Shown here piece after piece: positions 25,248 through 33,227 of a DNA stretch of 64,000 bases. Made by a program: the position numbers and the translations under genes. The notes below the pieces were generated by a model that worked only from the letters and a program-made list of their open reading frames with translations, ran no database searches and was not told where the DNA came from. This DNA is from GCA-2720865 sp047630275 (GTDB lineage: Bacteria; Bdellovibrionota; Bacteriovoracia; Bacteriovoracales; Bacteriovoracaceae). Numbering within the stretch: the stretch's first letter is position 1; each line of letters begins with the position of its first letter. Location: assembly GCA_047630275.1 (NCBI GenBank), contig JBLHVN010000001.1:1-64000 (forward strand), written 5' to 3'.

Positions 25248-26138
25248 TTACCACTCCTCAACGGGGGTTGGTAGATTTTTTGGAGCTGTATAGTTCCCAG
25301 TTGGCTTTAAGATCGGAGTAGGAGAGAGGCCCTTTGAAAACTCATCCTCTTCTTCTATCCAGTCATCAACGGGAATGGGTAAGTTTTTGTTCTTCAATCC
25401 ACTTAATAATGGGTCTAGTATCTCTTCAACTGTGGAGGATTTTCCGTCATTATTTAGATTTAGCTTTTGCTTTGAGAAGTAAGTTAAATCCTGAGGCTCT
25501 CTTGGAGCATTTGTCTTTGAAAAATCTAATAAATAGTTCCCCTTTGACAGGACTTTTTCGAGGGTCTTCAACATCAAAGGTCTTAAGGAGTATTCAAATA
25601 GTGCAACTTCTTCGTTCATAAAGCTTTGCAACCAAGGAAGTAAGAAGTTCATTTTCTTTTGAATAGATTTTGACTTTCCTGTGGTAAGGGCACCCTTATT
25701 TCTTTCGTTAATAAAACTAGGAAAGTGCCTACTTTCAAAGATATTATTCAAGTCTTTGAGAATTCCGGCTATTAGCCAATGAGAGAAACTATTAAGTTTT
25801 GTAATCTTTAGTTTTTCATCAACCTCCTGAATAATTTCTTTTGAATAAAATTTCTCAGAAACTTTTAATGGTGGTTTGAAGGCAAGAGCGGTTTTATAGA
25901 GTTCGGTTTTAGATAAAAAGTAGAGTTCTTCTTTTGTTAACTTTTTAAAAAGACCTTCAAGCTCCATGAAGATTTTCTCATTGGCCTTTAATCTTTCTTT
26001 ATTTTTTAGATCAATCTCCTGTATAGATTCAGTCAGGTAGATCATTTCCCGTGGTAGCTTGTCAGTTGGCATAAGAAGCTCGACTGCGGAGAAAGCTAAT
26101 GAAGAGTAAAAGATTAGGCTGAGGGTGTAATACTTCAC
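25248..26138 (-). CDS. Secreted protein of unknown function, proline-rich C-terminus
   Basis: The 296 residues start with a signal peptide (KYYTLSLIFYSSLAFSA). The body is helical and charged. The C-terminus contains a repeated element, LPIPVDDWIEEEDE and LPTPVEEW, the second being the very last residues, joined by TPILKPTGNY. This looks like a short binding motif presented twice. The GTG start follows a GAGG. It is the last gene of a three-gene secreted set and overlaps its neighbour by four bases. I do not recognise the family. Confidence 0.68.
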   Translation of the reverse strand: MKYYTLSLIFYSSLAFSAVELLMPTDKLPREMIYLTESIQEIDLKNKERLKANEKIFMELEGLFKKLTKEELYFLSKTELYKTALAFKPPLKVSEKFYSKEIIQEVDEKLKITKLNSFSHWLIAGILKDLNNIFESRHFPSFINERNKGALTTGKSKSIQKKMNFLLPWLQSFMNEEVALFEYSLRPLMLKTLEKVLSKGNYLLDFSKTNAPREPQDLTYFSKQKLNLNNDGKSSTVEEILDPLLSGLKNKNLPIPVDDWIEEEDEFSKGLSPTPILKPTGNYTAPKNLPTPVEEW

Positions 26139-27178
26139 GGCTTAACCTCACGTTTTTTTAAGCGATCATTCTTTGTAAAATCACCTTTTCCTTTTAATAC
26201 ATAGTATTTCCCAAGATGGGGCATCAATAAAACCCCATCCATGTCAATAATATGACTCGCAAAGTTAACGTCACTAATAGTTTTGATTTTTTTATCAAGC
26301 ATATTTAATTCGACAACCTCATAAGCGAGCTTTTTTCTTTCGGTAAAAAGGTTTTTAACAAACATCAAAGAACCTTCACAGTGAAGGTTTCCTATGTCGT
26401 TTAGCCGTGACTCATAAAGTATTTCCCTTTTAGAAAAATCTAATGCCTTTGCCTTTAACTTTGAAATGATACTGCCGGAGTATAGTTCATTAAGACCAAA
26501 TTCTCCGAAAAAGAGATTCTCCCCGCTAAAACAAAGTTCATGCTTAGTGGCAGGGTTGTTGCCTTTATATAGGACCGAGTTTTTCTTCGTAATCTTATCG
26601 TAATAAACGACTCCTGAATGCCCGGACTTATTTAAATCGGTATAAATGACCGTGTTGTTATTTGGCATTACTACAAAGGGAACAAAGTAAGGATTGAAAG
26701 GATTAGATATCTTTATTTGAAAAGAAAGTGCACTTGATCGTAAATTTAAAAATTGAATTGTTTTAGTAATTGGCTGATAAAACGAAACCCAGTTATCATC
26801 CAAATGAAGTTGTGGATTCTTTCCCATAGCGATCTTCTGGGCATTTTTTCCACCAAAATCTAACTTATAGATAGCCTTAAGTTGTCTTACGCCGAGGAAC
26901 TTATGAAAAGAGACTTGTTGAGTGACAACTAGCTTCTTTCTCGACCGGGTTCCCGTTACTTCGTACTGAGTTCCGGGTTCACCTTTAATGATCTCTTCAA
27001 CTTTGTAGTTGGTAGATAATAGAAGACTGCCTTCTCTGTTTTGATAATAGGTAAAATTTCCATCTGAAGAGATAAACCTAAGGTTATTAGTCGCTTGTTT
27101 GGTTGCAAGAACCGGTAAGGTCGAATTGGCCAAAGCATTCGAAGATAAGATGAAAAGGAATATTATAAGTTTATTCAC
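26135..27178 (-). CDS. Secreted beta-rich protein of unknown function
   Basis: The 347 residues begin with a signal peptide (NKLIIFLFILSSNALA). The remainder is a series of short beta segments of about 40-45 residues (DGNFTYYQNREGSLLLST, LHLDDNWVSFYQPITKTIQF, NNTVIYTDLNKSGHSGVVYYDK, GENLFFGEFGLNELYSG). This spacing suggests a beta-propeller like TolB/WD-type folds, though no signature is strong. GGAAGG six bases upstream favours the GTG at 27178 over the GTG at 27184. It overlaps both neighbours, so the three genes are one operon. Confidence 0.66.
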   Translation of the reverse strand: MNKLIIFLFILSSNALANSTLPVLATKQATNNLRFISSDGNFTYYQNREGSLLLSTNYKVEEIIKGEPGTQYEVTGTRSRKKLVVTQQVSFHKFLGVRQLKAIYKLDFGGKNAQKIAMGKNPQLHLDDNWVSFYQPITKTIQFLNLRSSALSFQIKISNPFNPYFVPFVVMPNNNTVIYTDLNKSGHSGVVYYDKITKKNSVLYKGNNPATKHELCFSGENLFFGEFGLNELYSGSIISKLKAKALDFSKREILYESRLNDIGNLHCEGSLMFVKNLFTERKKLAYEVVELNMLDKKIKTISDVNFASHIIDMDGVLLMPHLGKYYVLKGKGDFTKNDRLKKREVKP

Positions 27179-29153
27179 TATCACCCTTCCTTTGTTGAAT
27201 TCCGTACAGAGTCCAGGTATCTAGTGGATGGAGAATCTTATAACTCGCTATTGAATTAAAGATAAAGTTCCAAGGGATTTGTCTAGGAGAATGAAGATCA
27301 TCTATAGCAAGGCGAGTGACCATTTTTACTTGAGAACCCTCTTTGAGATATCCGTCAATTATAAAAGGCAGAGGAGTGCATTGGTTAAAATTTTTCTTAC
27401 TGAAGAAACTTGGAACTATATCTTCAGCGCAGCCTATACCATGAACTATGTTGGCAGGTTTCCTGTCTAAGAAATAAATGAGTTCAGTAAAGTTTCTAAT
27501 TTTAGAATCCTTTAGTTTATAAGTCTCTTTCAGTATGTTTGCGAGGCTAAATTTTTCTTTCTTAAAGTCTGTTGGAAAGTAGTCGAATTCTTGTTTACCT
27601 ACATACTTAACATCTTCGATGTCTTTTAAGTTAAAGAGGATTCTTTTTGGGCATTGTTGGACGGTACATTCTTCGGGGTTATAGACAATATAGCATCCGG
27701 TTTTGTACTCGAGAAAATTTGGATTAAATCTTCTTTTACTAATGATTTCACACTTTGTATTGCTGGGAAGGCCACGCGTTCGATGAAGTATGTTTGCGAC
27801 CACATTACTTTCAGACATTTTATCAAGATCATTATTTCCTGGGATATAAGAATCGCATCTCTCTTTATCTTCGATCTTATCCATATAGCATAACTTTAAA
27901 GGCCATCCCTTTTCATAGTTAAAATCAAAGAGAAGATTCGCAAAGTTCTGATTGCTTTCATTGACGCAAGTTGCAGGTGTGGAGTTTACCTTGGCTCCTT
28001 TTAGATGATTGATAATCCTGTGAACATTCACCATTCCTTCGTTATCTATAAAAGCCGGGCAGTCATGATAATTAGTTTCTAATTGGGATACCATTAATGA
28101 GTCTGAAATCGACTCGCAATCTGGCATAGGGGAAAATGATCTGAATCCACCTTTTCCTTTGTTGATGCAATACTTAGGCTCTGATTTGAATTTAGAGGCA
28201 CATGAAGAAAGCTGTGCTTTTGTGACCACTTCTTTATTCATTGCGGCTCTACACTTAGGCGCTAATAGGTAGTCTGGAAATTCTCCACTTATAACTTTCG
28301 ACCAAACATCATCAGATATATAAGGCTGACAAAACTTTTCTTTATTAGATAGGCCATAGCAGAGATTATTTAAGTACGATCTTTCAAAGTAAGGAATCTT
28401 TCCTTTAAAGAATTCCCCCTTTCTAATTAGTTCTACGTAGTATCGCCTCTTTGAAAAATCAGTATTTTCTGTTTGTTGAAGTTTTTTACGAGCAATATCA
28501 GAGAGCCTTAAGGCTTCTGGTATCCTGCATAAATATGGTGTGTAAGGGTTTCTCTGCCAATCTTCTAAGATAGTTTCACAGTCGTTTTTAGTTTGAGGAA
28601 CGGGTAGTGTTATCTTTTTTAAGGTGCTTACAAGATTTTCATTGTCGAAAAGTAAGGAAGTTTCTTTTTTATTTGGACACTCGAGCTTATAAACTTGTGC
28701 AATAAAATCATTCTTAGTGAGAACAGCTGATTCCTTTTTTCCGTCTGTCGTTGTGAAATTTACGATTACATTTTGAATACGGCCTTCAGCTGTTTTTAAT
28801 AGATCATTTTCTATGAGAGAGTAAAAAAGGCATTTGTTTTTTTTAGCCAAGTTTAAATACTTTTCATCGCTATTGAAAAGGATACTTCTCATAAAGAATG
28901 GGTGAAGGTGGATCTCTTTTAACTTTGAAATATTTGAGAGGACTTTCGGGTTCCTACGGACTTTAGAGTTTAAAAGCTTGTATTGCTTTTTTTGCAAATC
29001 AACAAGAAGTTCAAGCGACTCAATAATTCCCGGTTGCTTCGTTGAGAGCTTATTTGCATAAGCATTACCGAAGCAACAGAAAATTATTAAAACTAAAAAA
29101 CTTTTAAAGAATAGATTTGGCCAGTATCGAGGCCACATCTTCAATTTCAACAT
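27171..29153 (-). CDS. Large cysteine-rich secreted protein of unknown function
   Basis: The 660 residues open with a hydrophobic signal (FFKSFLVLIIFCCFGNAYA, cleavage likely after AYA). The mature protein holds about 20 cysteines spread throughout (for example ECPNKK, NDCETIL, QQCPKR, IGCAED, NQCTPL), suggesting disulphide bonds and location in the periplasm or outside. No catalytic motif was found. The start overlaps the Fe-S oxidoreductase gene by 50 bases. An ATG at 29138 is the alternative. Function unknown. Confidence 0.68.
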   Translation of the reverse strand: MLKLKMWPRYWPNLFFKSFLVLIIFCCFGNAYANKLSTKQPGIIESLELLVDLQKKQYKLLNSKVRRNPKVLSNISKLKEIHLHPFFMRSILFNSDEKYLNLAKKNKCLFYSLIENDLLKTAEGRIQNVIVNFTTTDGKKESAVLTKNDFIAQVYKLECPNKKETSLLFDNENLVSTLKKITLPVPQTKNDCETILEDWQRNPYTPYLCRIPEALRLSDIARKKLQQTENTDFSKRRYYVELIRKGEFFKGKIPYFERSYLNNLCYGLSNKEKFCQPYISDDVWSKVISGEFPDYLLAPKCRAAMNKEVVTKAQLSSCASKFKSEPKYCINKGKGGFRSFSPMPDCESISDSLMVSQLETNYHDCPAFIDNEGMVNVHRIINHLKGAKVNSTPATCVNESNQNFANLLFDFNYEKGWPLKLCYMDKIEDKERCDSYIPGNNDLDKMSESNVVANILHRTRGLPSNTKCEIISKRRFNPNFLEYKTGCYIVYNPEECTVQQCPKRILFNLKDIEDVKYVGKQEFDYFPTDFKKEKFSLANILKETYKLKDSKIRNFTELIYFLDRKPANIVHGIGCAEDIVPSFFSKKNFNQCTPLPFIIDGYLKEGSQVKMVTRLAIDDLHSPRQIPWNFIFNSIASYKILHPLDTWTLYGIQQRKGDSE

Positions 29154-31146
29154 TCTCGGTTTTAGTCCTTTCCGACTTCCCTGAATTAAAATTAATCAGG
29201 CAGTAAGAGCAAGCTGTAGCTAGCTTCGTCACGTCTTCAGATCCAACATGTTCTAATCGCTTTTCAGACATCTCTTCACCCTGATCGATTTCGTACCACA
29301 TATTTCCACCACCCATGCCGCAGCATAGTGATTGATCCTTAGTTTTTTCCATCTCATTAATCTGTACACCAGTCGCCTTTAAGATTTCTCTTGGGGCATT
29401 ATATTCACCATGGTGTCTTCCTAGATAACAAGGATCATGAAAAGTAAGTTTAGTGTCCTGCTTTTTCTCAACCTCTAACTTACCTGTCTTTAAGAGGTCA
29501 GCTAATAGTTCAGTGTGATGTATTGTTTCGAACTTACCGTCTTCAAACTTGGCATATTCTTTACCAATTGTGTGCAGGCAGTGAGGGCAATGGGTTACAA
29601 CCTTTGAAAAGTCGTATTGATTCATGTTAGCTATATTCTCAATAGCGATTTCGTAAAAGGAGTACTCGTCTCCAAACCTTCTGATTGGATCACCATTACA
29701 CTTTTCAGTTTTTCCCATGACCGCAAAATCAACTCCAGCTTTCTTGAGAAGACCAACTGTATCCTTAACTACTTTTTGGTTTGCTGCATCATAAGATCCT
29801 GCGCAACCTACATAGTAGAGATAATCGACTTTCTTTCCTGTTTCAATAACTGGAATCTCAAGGCCATCGGCCCAGTTAAACCTATCATCTTGGGCAATAC
29901 CCCAAGGGTTTCCATTCACTCTTACTTTATTTGCAGCATCTGCTGCTGAAGGGGGTATTTCTCCAAGAGTAAGAGTCTTATACCTCTTGGCTTCCATAAT
30001 TAGCTGAACATGCTCGATATTTGCAGGACATTCTTCCATGCAGGCGCCGCAAGTCGTACAAGAGTCTAGCTCGGCTGCGCTATAAATTTGATTTTCCCAG
30101 AAGTCAGCATCTTCAAGTCCTTTAGCTTGAGAATCCTCAGCAAAGTCTCTAGCTTTTGAGATAATGAGTTTTGGATCTAAGGGTTTTCCAGCATTATTAG
30201 CAGGGCAGACATTAGTACAACGACCACATTCAACACAAGAAATCATGTCTAAATTATTCTTCATTGTTAATTCACTAAGCTTACCTAATCCAAAAGTTTC
30301 AGCATTCTCGTCTTCAAAGTCCATTGGGTTTAAGACGGCACCTCTTCTTTTAGGTGTGATTAGCGCTTGTAACGGAAGTAGAAAAATATGGCTAAACTTT
30401 GTGTAGGGTATTGAAGCAATAAAAGCAAAGGTATTGATCATATGAAACATCCATAGACCTTTCCAGATTCCTGCTAATGTCGTGTCTGACAATCCAGTTG
30501 CTTCAATGAAGTTGGCAATTTGCCAACCAATAGGTGACCAGAACTTCTCTTTAGGGCTAAATAAAACATTTGTATCCCCAGCTAACCAAGCGCTTCTAGT
30601 TCCTTCAATTCTCAATCCTTCAAGTAGGTATCCTAGAACAACCAATAGAAAAAGCATTAGATACATATACTTTTCTCTATTAGGATTTGTTGCTGATAAG
30701 TAATCAGGCTTTTGAACATATCTTCTAAAGTAAGCAAGCCCTAATCCTACAAGAATCATAATACCTGCAATGTCTGCCGCGAAACTAACAACGATATAGA
30801 CAGGACCCTTGAATATTTTAAAAGGCGTATCAGCGTGAACAGCAACTAAGTCAGTAGCAATCCAGAGAATAAAGAACCCGTAAAAAATAAGACCGTGAAA
30901 TATAGCAACTCTTTTTACTCTTGGAACTTTTCCTGTCAGTAATGAAGTCTTGAAAAAGCTACCCCAGTTTAAACTTTCAGGTAGAAGTCCCTTTAAAGCA
31001 GAAAATCCTTTGCCTGAAGTTACGAATAAAAGTTTTTGATAGTAGCCTTTTGAAAATATGGCCATAGAAACTATAAAGAGAACGTACATAATAATCTTAA
31101 AATAAAGTGGAATGTTCCACATGATTTCTCTTTCGACTGCGCTCAT
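29104..31146 (-). CDS. Membrane-bound Fe-S oxidoreductase, NarI-like/HdrD-like fusion
   Basis: The 680 residues combine an N-terminal membrane domain of about six helices, similar to cytochrome b nitrate reductase gamma subunits (to about residue 260), with two 4Fe-4S sets (CVECGRCTNVCP and CTTCGACMEECP). Two CCG domains like heterodisulphide reductase subunit D follow (YYVGCAGSYD with HCPHCLHTIG; HDPCYLGRH with CCGMGGG). Such fusions pass electrons between a soluble donor, often ETF, and the quinone pool. The ATG at 31146 is chosen over a TTG at 31152 because AAGGAG lies eight bases before it. Confidence 0.88.
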   Translation of the reverse strand: MSAVEREIMWNIPLYFKIIMYVLFIVSMAIFSKGYYQKLLFVTSGKGFSALKGLLPESLNWGSFFKTSLLTGKVPRVKRVAIFHGLIFYGFFILWIATDLVAVHADTPFKIFKGPVYIVVSFAADIAGIMILVGLGLAYFRRYVQKPDYLSATNPNREKYMYLMLFLLVVLGYLLEGLRIEGTRSAWLAGDTNVLFSPKEKFWSPIGWQIANFIEATGLSDTTLAGIWKGLWMFHMINTFAFIASIPYTKFSHIFLLPLQALITPKRRGAVLNPMDFEDENAETFGLGKLSELTMKNNLDMISCVECGRCTNVCPANNAGKPLDPKLIISKARDFAEDSQAKGLEDADFWENQIYSAAELDSCTTCGACMEECPANIEHVQLIMEAKRYKTLTLGEIPPSAADAANKVRVNGNPWGIAQDDRFNWADGLEIPVIETGKKVDYLYYVGCAGSYDAANQKVVKDTVGLLKKAGVDFAVMGKTEKCNGDPIRRFGDEYSFYEIAIENIANMNQYDFSKVVTHCPHCLHTIGKEYAKFEDGKFETIHHTELLADLLKTGKLEVEKKQDTKLTFHDPCYLGRHHGEYNAPREILKATGVQINEMEKTKDQSLCCGMGGGNMWYEIDQGEEMSEKRLEHVGSEDVTKLATACSYCLINFNSGKSERTKTENVEIEDVASILAKSIL

Positions 31147-31309
31147 GGCCAAATCTCCTTAAAGCTAATAAATTTATCTATTTAACCTTATAAAGAATAA
31201 TGCAAAAAGGCTGATAATTAAACTAAACTTGAACGCCTTAGTCAGATTTAACGCAAAGCTCTCTAAGTATTCCTAGCGCTCAGGCTGATTAGTTTTTATT
31301 ATCAATCAA

Positions 31310-32323
31310 ATGAATTCATTGTTTAAAAACTTACTGCTTATCCTATTCCTATTCTCGGGCTGCTCTAGTGTGCAAAGCCTCAACCTTTCTCCCCACAGCT
31401 TTAGTGGAAAACCTAAGAATATAGTCTGGTTTCAAATAGCGGGTTTTCAAGTTGAGCATCTAGCTATGATCCGGTTTAGCTCTCCTCAGTCAGCTATTAC
31501 TTCATTCGAAGATGTTCACTGTTCTGGATCTTCGTGGAACTACAACCTATATGGCCTCAGACCTAAAGCTTCTGAGGGTTTTATGAGCCAAATCGTCGGA
31601 AGTAAAAATATAACTGGAACTTGTGAAGACTATTCAAGAAAGCCAATCTGGGGTTTTCTGAATCAATCGAGCCATAAAGTGGGAATCTTTGAAATTGACG
31701 CTGGTAAGGGGAGTTTATCAACAGCTAATTCTTGCCTCGGAAAGCAGGGTTTCCTTTCTAATACCTACCTTTGGAAAATGGAAAAGGGTGGTAAAGATGA
31801 ATTGTTCCATTATTTAGGTAAGCAAAAATTTGAAAAAAATAAGGTTTATTATGACAAGTCTTGTCTAAAAGGAAATTGCTTTGCCACCTTATATGACAAT
31901 GTAAAGTCACTTTGGAATAGATTTAAAAAGGAGCAGGGGCAATCAGTATTTATAATAAGAGACTTCAGCTTTCTAAAAGCTTTAAAAGCAAAAGATATTC
32001 CTAAGGCTAGAGAGATCCTTGTCGAGCTTGAAAAAACTTTAAAATTTATGAAAGAAGAAAATCAAAAATCTAACGATACATTGTATCTTGTAACATCTTC
32101 TGAATCTCAAAATATTGAGTTGCCGAAGAAGGGAAAGGAATGGTTTGAGTTTGAATCTAAAGGGAGGAATGTGCTTTTTAAGAATACTTCTCTCTTAAGC
32201 CCCGTTCTTGCTAAAGGACCTGGATCTGAAAATTTTTGTGGAATCTATGAAGAGTTTGAAATTTTAAAAAGAGTTTTCTGGGAGACGGATAAAAAGTCTT
32301 GGAATCCATTAGACGTCTTTTAA
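31310..32323 (+). CDS. Lipoprotein of unknown function
   Basis: The 337 residues start with a lipoprotein signal whose lipobox is LFSGC (Cys at about residue 18), so the protein is probably membrane-anchored. The mature part opens with NIVWFQIAGFQVEHLAMIRF. Later it has TLYLVTSSESQNIELPKKGKEW. This layout faintly recalls alkaline phosphatase/sulfatase-type proteins, where the first strand and a late 'TSDHG' segment carry metal ligands, but those ligands are not visible here. Cysteines are frequent. No clear ribosome-binding site is seen. It converges on hslO with a 15-base overlap. Confidence 0.6.
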   Translation: MNSLFKNLLLILFLFSGCSSVQSLNLSPHSFSGKPKNIVWFQIAGFQVEHLAMIRFSSPQSAITSFEDVHCSGSSWNYNLYGLRPKASEGFMSQIVGSKNITGTCEDYSRKPIWGFLNQSSHKVGIFEIDAGKGSLSTANSCLGKQGFLSNTYLWKMEKGGKDELFHYLGKQKFEKNKVYYDKSCLKGNCFATLYDNVKSLWNRFKKEQGQSVFIIRDFSFLKALKAKDIPKAREILVELEKTLKFMKEENQKSNDTLYLVTSSESQNIELPKKGKEWFEFESKGRNVLFKNTSLLSPVLAKGPGSENFCGIYEEFEILKRVFWETDKKSWNPLDVF

Positions 32324-33157
32324 TTTCTCTTTAATCTCTTCTTCAGGGAAAAGATAGTAAGTCTTACAATAGTCACATTTTGTTTCTAATTCCTTATCCC
32401 CTTGCATTAGTTCTTCAAATCCCGAAGAGCGAACGAGTCCAATAATACCTAATAACATTCTCTCTCTAGAACAAGAGCACCTCAGTTGAATGTCTTTTGA
32501 ACCAAGAAAAATAAAATCTTTTTGAGTGAATGCTTTTTCTATAGGGCCCTGATCGTTATGAGCTTCACTAAAAACTTTCTCAACTAAAGGGTTAATTTTA
32601 TCCCAATAATCTTTTATCGAGATGCTAGGAGTAGCATCAACTTTATCCACATTCTTTTCCGGAAGCTTCATGAGAAAGACTGACTGATCACTTGTTTTGC
32701 TTAAGTGAATATTCCCGTTAATTTGAAATGAATCTCTATAGAATTGGTTGACGATCTCATCAATTCCTTTGTTTTCGATATTTATTATAGTGTTATAGGG
32801 ATCTCTTGAACCCTCCGTAATCTTTGAAACTCTATAGACACCTGAAATCTTATCGGGAAATTTATTGAAATCCTCTGGGAGTAAAAGAGTTCGCATATAA
32901 CCTAGAAAATTAGTTTCAATCTTGAACCTAAAGTAAGGCTCTTCTGAATCTAAATAGAAACCATAATTTTCTTTATTCTTAAGGAAGACAGAAAGCAACT
33001 GAGTGCCGAGGATAGAATCTCTAAGAAAATGAAATCCTTCTCCTTTTAGATTGTGAAGTATGGCTAGGTCATGAATAAGCTTTTGGCCCTCAAAGAAATA
33101 GAGCATGAAGCCATTTTTATTGTCTATAAAACTCAGAACTTTACTTGTAGAAAGCAT
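32309..33157 (-). CDS. hslO: Redox-regulated chaperone Hsp33
   Basis: Hsp33 is switched on by oxidative stress when a zinc site of four cysteines is lost. The C-terminal site is intact: CSCSRER, then CDYCKTYYLF (CxC then CxxC). The N-terminal two-thirds is divergent, but GFHFLRDSILGTQLLSVFL matches the family's early helix region. The frame extends to 33271. The ATG at 33157 is chosen because AGAGGA stands about eight bases upstream and the product (282 residues) then has the usual Hsp33 length. It is divergent from addB. Confidence 0.88.
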   Translation of the reverse strand: MLSTSKVLSFIDNKNGFMLYFFEGQKLIHDLAILHNLKGEGFHFLRDSILGTQLLSVFLKNKENYGFYLDSEEPYFRFKIETNFLGYMRTLLLPEDFNKFPDKISGVYRVSKITEGSRDPYNTIINIENKGIDEIVNQFYRDSFQINGNIHLSKTSDQSVFLMKLPEKNVDKVDATPSISIKDYWDKINPLVEKVFSEAHNDQGPIEKAFTQKDFIFLGSKDIQLRCSCSRERMLLGIIGLVRSSGFEELMQGDKELETKCDYCKTYYLFPEEEIKEKLKDV

Positions 33158-33227
33158 GACTAATTCCTCTTTTGAAGCTAGACTAGCTTTGAAACCTCGC
33201 CTTCCATTATGCACGAGATTAATCTTT

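Noticed and set aside
33105..33227. Longer AddB start overlapping the hslO start region
   Set aside because: The extra residues are the reverse of the hslO start region and give no AddB-like sequence.
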